5,474 bases of DNA from Sutterella sp. (GTDB lineage: Bacteria; Pseudomonadota; Gammaproteobacteria; Burkholderiales; Burkholderiaceae_F), in NCBI GenBank assembly GCA_020025955.1, contig JAHHRF010000084.1, forward strand, positions 1 to 5,474, given 5' to 3'. The notes under the pieces were generated by a model. It worked only from the letters and a program-made list of their open reading frames with translations. It had not been told where the DNA came from and did not search any database. Below are positions 1 through 5,282 of this stretch, one piece after another. A program made the translations under genes and the position numbers. The stretch's first letter is position 1, and each line of letters opens with the position of its first letter.

Positions 1-882
1 ACGCCTGCAATGCCTGACGTGGATACGACGCACGTGCACCTCTTGCCCACGGCCATGTGGTGGGGCGAAATGGACACCTTTGACGAACGTGTTGGCGGTC
101 AGCAGTCGCACACGTCGGATCGTTCCCTCTGGGTTCGCGTAAAGGGGGCTCATACGAAGAGCAACCGTTGGCATCAGGCCGATACGCACACCTATGGGGC
201 TCAATTCGGGGTGGAACGCGACTTGGGTAACCAGTGGCGTGGCACCCTCTTTGTGGAAGCCTCGCGCGCTAAGGCCACCTTTACGGTCGAGGGCGATGCC
301 ATCAAGGATAAGCGTTGGGGTGTGGGGGCTATTTTGACCCGCACGACCGAGTCGGCTTACGTTGATTTGGTGGCACGTTGGACCCAGGATCGCTATACGG
401 TGTCGAGCGGTAACCGCTACACCAAGGTGAGTGGTCAAAACGTTTACCTGTCGGCTGAGACGGGGTATCGCTTTAACCGTAAGGGGGCGTACTATGTCGA
501 ACCGCAGGCTCAAGTGACCTATACGCGTGCCACGATGAAGGACTACACCCTCAATGGGCAAACGGTTCGTACCGACGGCCTGGACGGTGTGGGCGTTCGT
601 GTCGGGGTTAAGGTGGGCGCAGAGCGTCAACGCTATAACGTCTGGGCACGCGCTGATCTCTTACCGCGCTTCGGGGGTAAGGCCCGTGTGACGGTGAGTG
701 AAGCGGGCTTCAATTCGGTTGCCCTCGAAGAAAAGGGCCGCGCGATGGGCGTTGGGCTCGGGGTAGGCGGCACCCGCCAACTCGATGCCAACTGGCGTGT
801 GACGGGGAGCACCTTTGTCACGAAGCACGTCGGTGTGAAGCCGGCCGTGCGTGCGTCGGTGACCTTAGAGCGTGCGTTCTAA
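1..882 (+). CDS. Autotransporter, C-terminal beta-barrel translocator (5' partial)
   Basis: This is the 3' end of a type Va autotransporter gene; the reading frame is open to the first base, so the passenger domain lies upstream and the Met at base 10 is internal. About 293 residues are visible. A short linker ending near WWGEMDTFDERVGG leads into the barrel, which begins around residue 43 (SLWVRVKGAHTKSNRW, the usual 'W.R..G' entry of pertactin/AidA-type barrels). The remaining 250 residues alternate polar and hydrophobic positions with many Gly and aromatic residues, the length expected for a 12-stranded barrel. The protein ends in Phe (LERAF), the outer-membrane assembly signal read by the Bam complex. 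There is no Cys in the visible part, which is common in autotransporters. The barrel would insert in the outer membrane and export the passenger. The passenger's function (adhesin, protease or other) cannot be judged from this window. Confidence 0.9.
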   Translation, partial: TPAMPDVDTTHVHLLPTAMWWGEMDTFDERVGGQQSHTSDRSLWVRVKGAHTKSNRWHQADTHTYGAQFGVERDLGNQWRGTLFVEASRAKATFTVEGDAIKDKRWGVGAILTRTTESAYVDLVARWTQDRYTVSSGNRYTKVSGQNVYLSAETGYRFNRKGAYYVEPQAQVTYTRATMKDYTLNGQTVRTDGLDGVGVRVGVKVGAERQRYNVWARADLLPRFGGKARVTVSEAGFNSVALEEKGRAMGVGLGVGGTRQLDANWRVTGSTFVTKHVGVKPAVRASVTLERAF

Positions 883-897
883 AGGGACGTTCTTGGA

Positions 898-919
898 GCG
901 GGTCAACTGACTGACCCGC
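898..919 (+). other. Small hairpin after the autotransporter gene
   Basis: Perfect 8-bp inverted repeat (GCGGGTCA / TGACCCGC) with a 6-base loop, 15 bases after the autotransporter stop codon. No T run follows it, so it is not a canonical terminator by itself. It may stabilise the 3' end of the mRNA or help the larger terminator just downstream. Confidence 0.45.
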
Positions 920-938
920 CTTCAACAAAGCGCCAAAG

Positions 939-999
939 AAGAAACCCTTCCTCTTTGAGAATTTAGAGAATTCTTCGAGAGTGAAGGGTTTTCTTTTTT
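939..999. terminator. Bidirectional intrinsic terminator between converging genes
   Basis: AAACCCTTC (942-950) pairs with GAAGGGTTT (983-991). The stem continues as CTCT/AGAG (951-954 with 978-981) past a one-base bulge, and an inner AGAATT/AATTCT arm lies at 958-963 and 969-974. Six T's follow at 994-999 on the plus strand, and on the minus strand the stem is followed by a T-rich TTCTTCTTT. It therefore fits as terminator both for the autotransporter (plus) and for the last lipoprotein gene (minus, stop codon at 1007-1009). Confidence 0.85.
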
Positions 1000-1006
1000 G
1001 GGGGGA

Positions 1007-1645
1007 TTAACGCGCCTTCGCAGGGGTTTTATCAAAGAGCGCTTGGAAGGCTTCAAAGGTGAGCCCATCCTCGGGCGTTAAGACTAAGGGCGGGAGGTCT
1101 TTCCCGTCTTTTTCGTCTTTGGCTAATTCTTCTTGAATGGTTTTGGCCTTACGCATCATCAGTTCACCCTGATGAAGTTCTTTAGGGTTCCCAGGGAGTA
1201 CACGGTCAAAGGACTTCAGTTCGCCCATGAGCGCTTCGTTTAAGTCCGCCTTCACGAAGTCAAAGTCGTGACGCGAGTCTTGCGGGGCTAAAACGATTTC
1301 TACGGTGTAGACGCGGTGGGCCGCCACGTGAATGCGGGCAAAGCCTTCGCCTAAGTTGCCCGAAACCAAGAGGTATTCGCCTGGCTCCAACGTGGCGACG
1401 GTATAGGTGTCAAAGCTCACAATGCCAAGGAATTCGTAACCCGACTGATCAGCCTTATAAAGGGCGATGGGGGCAGGGAGCGCTGCGCCCAATTCCTGAT
1501 CGCGATAGAGCGTAAGCACCGCGCGGTTAAGGTTTTGAGCCATCGTGGCCGTAATGGGTTCATCGGTGACGGGGGAATGTTTCGTCATCGTGCACCCAGA
1601 GAGCAGAAGGGCACCACAGAGCGTGGAGAGAAGAAGGTTACGCAT
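1007..1645 (-). CDS. Putative outer-membrane lipoprotein, paralogue 1 of 3
   Basis: Lipoprotein of 212 residues with unknown function. The start at 1645 was chosen because it gives a compact signal peptide, MRNLLLSTLCGALLLSGC, with lipobox LSGC and the acylated Cys at residue 18. An upstream in-frame Met at 1765 would add 40 residues, ruin the signal peptide and overlap the next gene. Thr at +2 argues against inner-membrane retention and for Lol transport to the outer membrane. Residues 42-120 carry features shared with the two paralogues: LYR (46-48), YKAD..GYEFLG (63-74) and LEPGEY (86-91). This pattern loosely recalls DUF2846-type proteins, but that assignment is weak. A charged Lys/Glu/Asp stretch (about 165-183) is longer here than in the paralogues. 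The C-terminal motif is LTPEDGLTFEAFQALFD at 189-205. It is the last gene of the minus-strand array and ends at the bidirectional terminator. Confidence 0.85.
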   Translation of the reverse strand: MRNLLLSTLCGALLLSGCTMTKHSPVTDEPITATMAQNLNRAVLTLYRDQELGAALPAPIALYKADQSGYEFLGIVSFDTYTVATLEPGEYLLVSGNLGEGFARIHVAAHRVYTVEIVLAPQDSRHDFDFVKADLNEALMGELKSFDRVLPGNPKELHQGELMMRKAKTIQEELAKDEKDGKDLPPLVLTPEDGLTFEAFQALFDKTPAKAR

Positions 1646-1673
1646 GAGAGAACTCAAAAGAAAGGCGTTAACG

Positions 1674-1708
1674 AAGAAAAAGGGCTCGATACAGCGTCGA
1701 GCCCTTTT
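1674..1708 (-). terminator. Intrinsic terminator between lipoprotein genes 2 and 1
   Basis: AAAAGGGCTCGA (1678-1689) and TCGAGCCCTTTT (1697-1708) form a 12-bp perfect stem with a 7-base loop. On the minus strand the stem is followed by TTTTTCTTC, making it a strong terminator 17 bases past the stop codon of lipoprotein gene 2. Only about 28 bases separate it from the start codon of gene 1, so there is little room for a new promoter. Gene 1 may therefore depend on readthrough or on a promoter overlapping the hairpin. Confidence 0.8.
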
Positions 1709-1724
1709 GCTGAGTGAAGGGATT

Positions 1725-2333
1725 TTACTTCGAAGTGGCGTCAAAAAGCACCTTGAATTCTTCAAAAGGCATCCCGTCTTTTGCCTCTAAGGTGAGGAAG
1801 TCAGGCGCCCCAGCGTTCTTGATGACGTTGACCTTCTTTTCCATTTTGCGAGCCATTTTGCGAAGCCCTAAGGAATTAGGCTCAACACGGCGCAACTTCT
1901 TCAAGTCCTGAGCGAGTTCGGCATCCACTTCGACGCGCTTGAGTTTAAAGCGTGCTTTCCACCAGCCAAAACGAGGGCTCACGCGAAGGGCGTAGAGTTT
2001 CCCGCTTTCGAGGTCCCCTTTGACGGCGGACTGGCTTTCTCCCCCCACCACAAAGACGTAGCGACCAGGTTCTAACATGGCCAACACGCTTTCATGCGCG
2101 TTTAAGACCCCTAAAAAACGGTAGTCATCGAGTTCTTCTTTGTAGCACGCAATCGGAGCAGAAATGGCTGCGCCAAAGGCGGTCGTACGAACAAAGGCAA
2201 CGCCAGCTTGAGCGGGTTGCGCTTCCATTACCGTGGTCACGGGTTCGCGGACGACACGGGAAAACTTCGAGGCGGAGCAACCCGTTAAGGCGAGGGCACT
2301 ACAAACTAAAGAGAGAATAAGAAACTTACGCAT
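1725..2333 (-). CDS. Putative outer-membrane lipoprotein, paralogue 2 of 3
   Basis: Lipoprotein of 202 residues, function unknown. Signal peptide MRKFLILSLVCSALALTGC with lipobox LTGC puts the lipid-modified Cys at residue 19; Ser at +2 suggests the outer membrane. The first 36 residues are nearly those of paralogue 3 (MRKFL.L.LVCSAL.LTGC, then EPVTTVME), but the middle has diverged. The YR seen in the others is VR (48-49), and the HDFDF/HAFDF segment is replaced by RFGWWKARFKLKR (121-133). This begins a strongly basic stretch to about residue 172, not matched in its sisters. LEPGRY is at 87-92 and the C-terminal signature LEAKDGMPFEEFKVLFD at 182-198. The gene is 70 bases downstream of paralogue 3 and 79 bases upstream of paralogue 1, in the same direction. 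It has no Shine-Dalgarno; its leader is a pyrimidine tract. Confidence 0.85.
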   Translation of the reverse strand: MRKFLILSLVCSALALTGCSASKFSRVVREPVTTVMEAQPAQAGVAFVRTTAFGAAISAPIACYKEELDDYRFLGVLNAHESVLAMLEPGRYVFVVGGESQSAVKGDLESGKLYALRVSPRFGWWKARFKLKRVEVDAELAQDLKKLRRVEPNSLGLRKMARKMEKKVNVIKNAGAPDFLTLEAKDGMPFEEFKVLFDATSK

Positions 2334-2338
2334 GGGTG

Positions 2339-2362
2339 AGTGAAAGAAAGAGTGAAAGAAAA
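2339..2362. repeat. Two tandem 12-base units in the leader of lipoprotein gene 2
   Basis: AGTGAAAGAAAG (2339-2350) is followed directly by AGTGAAAGAAAA (2351-2362), differing only in the last base. In the minus-strand mRNA this reads as a pyrimidine-rich tract (two copies of UUUCUUUCACU) ending about five bases before the start codon. It occupies the place where a Shine-Dalgarno would be expected. Confidence 0.7.
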
Positions 2363-2388
2363 AGTGGGCTTTAAGTTAGAGCCCTTTC
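2359..2388 (-). terminator. Weak terminator-like hairpin between lipoprotein genes 3 and 2
   Basis: GGGCT (2366-2370) pairs with AGCCC (2380-2384). In the minus-strand RNA the stem continues past one A-C mismatch and is followed, two bases on, by five U's and UCUUUC. It lies at the same place and has the same GGGCTC...AGCCC core as the stronger hairpin between genes 2 and 1, so it looks like a degenerate copy that came along with the gene duplication. Readthrough into gene 2 is likely. Confidence 0.45.
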
Positions 2389-2403
2389 GTATACAGAAGG
2401 CGG

Positions 2404-3015
2404 TTATTTTCCCGCGTCCTTGTCGAAGAGTGCCTTGACTTCTTCAAAAGGCATCCCGTCTTCAGGGGTTAAGAGAAAGTCCGTCGGGGCGCCCAAGCGC
2501 TGAATGTGACCAACCTTCGTCTTCATGACGTTGCCCGGGTGCTGCTCCCCTAATACATTGGGAATCACGCGATTATAGTCGTTGAGGTACCCCACTAACT
2601 TTTTGCCTTCTACCCCTTTGTAGAAGTCAAACGCATGGTGCCAATTCTTGGGGGCGTAGATGATCCCCATCGAGTACAGGCGATTGGCTTCAACGTTGAC
2701 GCGGGCTGCGGATTGACCCTGTCCCCCCGTTACGAAGATGTATTCGCCCGGTTCCAATGCGGTGGCGGTGTAGGTCCAGAGACTCAGCACCCCAATGTAT
2801 TGGTAGCCCAAGGTATCCGCCTTATAGACGGCAACGGGTACAGCAAAGCCCGAGGCTTGGAGTTTATTGCGATAAATCGCGACAACGGCCTTGCCAGGGT
2901 TTTGTTCCATCACGGTCGTGACGGGCTCTTTGATCACTTGGGAGTATTTGGAGGACGTGCACCCCGTTAAGCCGAGAGCACTGCAGACTAAGGTGAGTAA
3001 AAGAAACTTACGCAT
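2404..3015 (-). CDS. Putative outer-membrane lipoprotein, paralogue 3 of 3 (first in array)
   Basis: Lipoprotein of 203 residues, function unknown. Signal peptide MRKFLLLTLVCSALGLTGC, lipobox LTGC, acylated Cys at residue 19, Thr at +2 (outer-membrane type). Residues 43-120 look beta-rich: VVAIYRNK (44-51), VAVYKADTLGYQYIG (61-75), LEPGEYIFV (87-95), then ANRLYSMGII (110-119). The order (YR strand, short 'v.vy', LEPG.Y turn, then a 'v..n.lY' strand) is reminiscent of DUF2846-type lipoproteins; this is a suggestion, not an assignment. NWHHAFDF (124-131) is shared in part with paralogue 1 (DSRHDFDF). The C-terminal motif LTPEDGMPFEEVKALFD is at 182-198. It is closest to paralogue 2 at the N terminus and to paralogue 1 in the middle. 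It is the promoter-proximal gene of the array and is divergent from surE. Confidence 0.85.
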   Translation of the reverse strand: MRKFLLLTLVCSALGLTGCTSSKYSQVIKEPVTTVMEQNPGKAVVAIYRNKLQASGFAVPVAVYKADTLGYQYIGVLSLWTYTATALEPGEYIFVTGGQGQSAARVNVEANRLYSMGIIYAPKNWHHAFDFYKGVEGKKLVGYLNDYNRVIPNVLGEQHPGNVMKTKVGHIQRLGAPTDFLLTPEDGMPFEEVKALFDKDAGK

Positions 3016-3046
3016 GATGACGAGTAAAAAAAATAATTGATGCGTG

Positions 3047-3052
3047 ATTCTA
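3047..3052 (-). promoter_or_regulatory. Possible -10 element for the lipoprotein array
   Basis: On the minus strand the sequence reads GATAGAAT, with TAGAAT matching five of six bases of TATAAT. It lies 31 bases upstream of the start codon of the first lipoprotein gene, which would give a 5' leader of roughly 25 bases containing a run of eight T's. No good -35 hexamer is seen 16-18 bases further upstream, so an activator or a weak promoter is possible. Confidence 0.4.
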
Positions 3053-3206
3053 TCGCGTTGTTTTTCAGGACGACTCGAAGACTGTGTAATTGCTGGAAAA
3101 CCCTAGTTAGTGAAGCGACGAGATTGGGGACTGGATAAGTAGTGTCTTGGTTGCAAAGTAGCGTTGTAGGCCTTTTGCCGCGAGGGAAAGCGCTTTGGGC
3201 TATGAT

Positions 3207-3234
3207 TTGACGATTAGTCTTAAAACTTTACGAA
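3207..3234 (+). promoter_or_regulatory. Possible promoter of surE
   Basis: TTGACG (3207-3212, five of six against the -35 consensus) is followed after 16 bases by TACGAA (3229-3234, a poor -10). Transcription would start about 15 bases before the surE start codon, just ahead of the Shine-Dalgarno. TATGAT at 3201-3206 is a better -10 on its own, but its nearest -35-like hexamer (TTGCCG, 3175-3180) is 20 bases away. The rest of the divergent gap (3053-3200) shows no feature I can support. Confidence 0.3.
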
Positions 3235-3242
3235 TTACTCAA

Positions 3243-3249
3243 AGAAGGT
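3243..3249 (+). promoter_or_regulatory. Shine-Dalgarno deciding the surE start
   Basis: AGAAGGT ends eight bases before the ATG at 3258. It supports that start over an in-frame upstream ATG at 3195, which has no such site and would add 21 residues before the conserved N terminus. Confidence 0.7.
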
Positions 3250-3257
3250 CACGCGCC

Positions 3258-4034
3258 ATGCATATTTTGATTTCTAACGATGACGGTTACCGTGCCCCCG
3301 GGATTGACGCTTTAGCCAAGGCGATGCAGCGTTTCGGGACGGTTACGGTGGTCGCCCCAGAGCACAATCACTCGGGCGCGTCGAACTCTTTGTCGTTAAC
3401 TCGCCCCCTGACGGTAGAGCATCAAAAAGACAAGAACCTCTACGTCATCTCGGGGACGCCGTCGGACTGCGTGCACGTGGCCTTAACGGGTTTATTGCCT
3501 CGCCCCGACTTATTGGTAACGGGGATTAACTGTGGCGCCAACATGGGGGAAGATACCCTCTATTCGGGGACTGTGGCCGCCGCCATCGAAGGCTACCTCT
3601 TTGGGGTGGACGCGATTGCGTTTTCCCAGATTGAAAAAGGGTGGGCGCACTTAGACGATGCCGCGCGCATCGCCGAAGAAGTCGTTGAGCGCTTCTTAAA
3701 AGAAAAGGAAGCGAAAAAGGCCGCTGGCGTCCCGCACGAGCCGATGCTCTTAAGTGTCAACATCCCCAACAAGCCCTATGACGAATTAAAGGGGATTCGT
3801 GCCACACGTTTAGGGCGTCGCCACTATGCCGAAAATGTGATTCGTGAAATGAGTCCGCGCGGTTTCCCCATCTATTGGTTGGGGGCTGCGGGGCAACCTG
3901 ATGACGCGAGCGAAGGCACCGACTTCTGGGCCACCGCCAACGACTACGTTTCGATTACGCCCTTACAGATTGATCTCACGGCGCACCACCGCGTTGAGGG
4001 ACTCAAAGCCTGGGCGGAAACGCAAAAAGGGTGA
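3258..4034 (+). CDS. surE: 5'/3'-nucleotidase SurE
   Basis: SurE is a cytoplasmic, divalent-metal-dependent phosphatase. It removes phosphate from nucleoside 5'- and 3'-monophosphates and, in known members, also acts on short polyphosphate; it is linked to survival under stress and in stationary phase. The 258 residues are close to the E. coli length (253). The N terminus MHILISNDDG is diagnostic. Metal ligands expected for the family are present: Asp8 and Asp9 in SNDDG, Ser39 in NHSGASNSLS, and Asn91 in TGINCGANMG. The following YSGTVAAAIEG (102-112) is the usual conserved loop. GTPSDCV (66-72) is also typical. The start is fixed by the Shine-Dalgarno at 3243-3249 and by homology to the family N terminus. 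In many proteobacteria pcm follows surE; here nlpD follows directly after 162 bases, with no terminator between, so co-transcription is plausible. Confidence 0.97.
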   Translation: MHILISNDDGYRAPGIDALAKAMQRFGTVTVVAPEHNHSGASNSLSLTRPLTVEHQKDKNLYVISGTPSDCVHVALTGLLPRPDLLVTGINCGANMGEDTLYSGTVAAAIEGYLFGVDAIAFSQIEKGWAHLDDAARIAEEVVERFLKEKEAKKAAGVPHEPMLLSVNIPNKPYDELKGIRATRLGRRHYAENVIREMSPRGFPIYWLGAAGQPDDASEGTDFWATANDYVSITPLQIDLTAHHRVEGLKAWAETQKG

Positions 4035-4085
4035 CAAAATCTGAAAACCCTGTCTCAGGACAAACAAATTTTGTATCCTTAAAGG

Positions 4086-4150
4086 ATGTCTAAAAGTGGG
4101 GAGTGCGAGCGCGCACGAGAAGGGGGCTTGAGGCCCCTCGGTAACGCCGA
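4086..4150 (+). other. Cluster of small hairpins in the nlpD leader
   Basis: Within the 162-base surE-nlpD gap, three inverted repeats follow one another: GTGCG/CGCAC (4103-4107 and 4112-4116), GGGGGC/GCCCCT (4122-4127 and 4133-4138, one G-U pair) and TCGG/CCGA (4138-4141 and 4147-4150). No T run follows any of them, so they are not terminators. The most GC-rich is comparable to a terminator stem in strength. A weak -10-like TATCCT (4074-4079) lies just before the cluster. I recognise no known riboswitch or small RNA; the pairing was found by eye and not tested against chance. Confidence 0.4.
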
Positions 4151-4196
4151 TGACGCGCCACACCCCTGTTCGAATTTTCCTAACTCTATTGTGACC

Positions 4197-5132
4197 ATGA
4201 CAAAGAAACTGATGAAGCTTGCCTGCTTAGGCTTAACGGCCAGTGGTGCTTTACTCTTAACGGCGTGTACCTCCACGGATTTTCGCCCGGCAACGATTAC
4301 GGACGGCTCCACCTACACGACCGATGCACGTCGTGGCCACAAGGTCGTGACGGCGCCGGCCCAGAAGGCAGACGGCAAACTCCGTGACTCGGGGCGCGTC
4401 CACCAAGTGGTCGATGGCGATACGATCTATAACATCAGCTACCGCTTCGGGTTAGATCCCCAGCAGTTGATGGCTTTAAATGGCATTAAGGACCCCACGC
4501 AGATGAGTAAGGGCACGATTTTGCGCTTGCCCCAAAGCGTGCGTGAAGCGCGTCCCTATAGCCCGAACGCCAACGTGCGTGTGAATGCGATTTCGACCAA
4601 TCATGGCGTGACGGATACGAAGCCCGTGGTGGCCACGGTGAAACCCGCGACGACGCGCGTTGAGTCCGTGGCACCCGTTGCCCCAGTGAAGCCCGTGGAA
4701 GCCGTGAAGCCCGTTGAACCTGTTGGCGCTGTTTCGAGCGCTCGCGTGGACACCCCGAAGGTGGTGCCGGGTACCCGTATGCTCTGGCCGATTAAGGGTC
4801 GTATCCTGGAGGGCTTTAGCCCGAGCAACAAGGGGATCGATATCGATGGGAAGAAGGGTGACGTGATTGTGGCCGCAATGGACGGGGAAGTCTTATTTGC
4901 GAACACGGGCGTGAAGGGTTTTGGCAAGCTCGTCATCATCAAGCACGCTAACAACCTCGTGACCGCGTACGCGCACTGTGACAGCTTCGTGGTGAAGACC
5001 AAGCAAAAGGTGCGTGCGGGTGAAAAGATCGCTGAAGTGGGCTCGACCGATGCCAAGAGTCCGCGCCTTCACTTTGAAGTGCGCCAGAAGGGGCGTCCTG
5101 TGGATCCGCTCAAATTCTTACCCAAGCCCTAA
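4197..5132 (+). CDS. nlpD: Murein hydrolase activator lipoprotein NlpD (LysM + degenerate LytM/M23)
   Basis: NlpD is an outer-membrane lipoprotein that activates an N-acetylmuramoyl-L-alanine amidase (AmiC in E. coli) during septal peptidoglycan splitting. From the ATG at 4197 it has 311 residues: signal peptide with lipobox LTAC and acylated Cys24 (Thr at +2), a LysM peptidoglycan-binding domain at about 67-112 (HQVVDGDTIYNISYRFGL...), a Pro/Val-rich linker (158-177, repeats of KPVE), and a LytM domain at about 197-308. The zinc site is degenerate as in E. coli NlpD: the first His is Asn211 (SNKGIDID, Asp215 kept) and the first His of HxH is Arg290 (RLHFE). His260 and His292 remain. This predicts an activator, not an enzyme. 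The start is uncertain: an ATG at 4212 also gives a good signal peptide, and no clear Shine-Dalgarno exists. It lies between surE and rlmD; rpoS, the usual next gene, is missing. Confidence 0.93.
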   Translation: MTKKLMKLACLGLTASGALLLTACTSTDFRPATITDGSTYTTDARRGHKVVTAPAQKADGKLRDSGRVHQVVDGDTIYNISYRFGLDPQQLMALNGIKDPTQMSKGTILRLPQSVREARPYSPNANVRVNAISTNHGVTDTKPVVATVKPATTRVESVAPVAPVKPVEAVKPVEPVGAVSSARVDTPKVVPGTRMLWPIKGRILEGFSPSNKGIDIDGKKGDVIVAAMDGEVLFANTGVKGFGKLVIIKHANNLVTAYAHCDSFVVKTKQKVRAGEKIAEVGSTDAKSPRLHFEVRQKGRPVDPLKFLPKP

Positions 5133-5152
5133 GAATTTAAATCTGGCCTTTT

Positions 5153-5181
5153 CTGACAAGGCGTGCGCTTTTTGATAAAGT
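5153..5181 (+). promoter_or_regulatory. Possible promoter upstream of the rlmD leader hairpins
   Basis: CTGACA (5153-5158, five of six for -35) and TAAAGT (5176-5181, four of six for -10) are spaced by 17 bases, starting 20 bases after the nlpD stop. A transcript from here would begin near 5188 and run straight into the two hairpins before rlmD. No better promoter is visible between those hairpins and the rlmD start. Confidence 0.4.
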
Positions 5182-5192
5182 TCACACACCCC

Positions 5193-5236
5193 AAAAAGTG
5201 GGTTTTGTTCTTCTTTGAACAAAGCTCACTTTTTTT
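5193..5236 (+). terminator. Strong intrinsic terminator after nlpD
   Basis: An 18-bp stem (5193-5210 with 5217-5234) includes two G-U pairs and a 6-base TTCTTT loop. The 3' arm merges into a run of seven T's (5230-5236). It ends nlpD (or surE-nlpD) transcription, or acts as the first hairpin of an rlmD leader. The A-rich 5' arm means it could also work in the opposite direction. Confidence 0.85.
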
Positions 5237-5241
5237 ATGAC

Positions 5242-5278
5242 AGTCGGTCGGTGAAGTTCGATCGACTTTGGTTTTTTT
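5242..5278 (+). terminator. Second terminator-like hairpin directly before the rlmD ribosome site
   Basis: GTCGGTCG (5243-5250) pairs with CGATCGAC (5259-5266), with one G-U pair; an outer A-T pair (5242/5267) makes nine bp. The loop is eight bases. TTTG precedes a run of seven T's (5272-5278). It has the layout of an intrinsic terminator, yet it ends exactly where the rlmD Shine-Dalgarno begins (5279), as an attenuator would. Confidence 0.55.
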
Positions 5279-5282
5279 GGAG
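5279..5282 (+). promoter_or_regulatory. Shine-Dalgarno of rlmD
   Basis: GGAG ends seven bases before the ATG at 5290. A closer ATG at 5283 opens only a six-codon frame and is out of phase, so 5290 is the start. Confidence 0.75.

Noticed and set aside
1646..1765. In-frame N-terminal extension of lipoprotein gene 1 to an ATG at 1765
   Set aside because: It would put 40 charged residues before a perfect lipoprotein signal peptide and run through a terminator hairpin and the end of gene 2.
2635..2970. 111-codon plus-strand reading frame inside lipoprotein gene 3
   Set aside because: It is antisense to a clear lipoprotein gene, with no Shine-Dalgarno and no recognisable protein features.
3195..3257. 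Longer surE start at 3195
   Set aside because: The family begins at MxILxSNDDG, and the ATG at 3258 has a well-spaced Shine-Dalgarno.
4168..4175. GTTCGAAT, like the T arm of a tRNA
   Set aside because: No acceptor, D or anticodon arm can be drawn around it, and the flanking bases do not form a 5-bp T stem.
4086..4196. Longer nlpD start at 4086
   Set aside because: The extra 37 residues precede the signal peptide and the ATG has only AAAGG touching it, with no spacing; the region reads better as a leader.
4601..5056. 151-codon reading frame on the minus strand inside nlpD
   Set aside because: It is antisense to a well-supported gene and has Thr/Ser/Pro-rich content mirrored from the nlpD linker; no start signal.
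5146..5173. GCCTT/AAGGC hairpin followed by five T's after nlpD
   Set aside because: The stem is only five bp with a 7-base loop and the T run is separated by six bases; it overlaps the better promoter-like pair, and a strong terminator follows.
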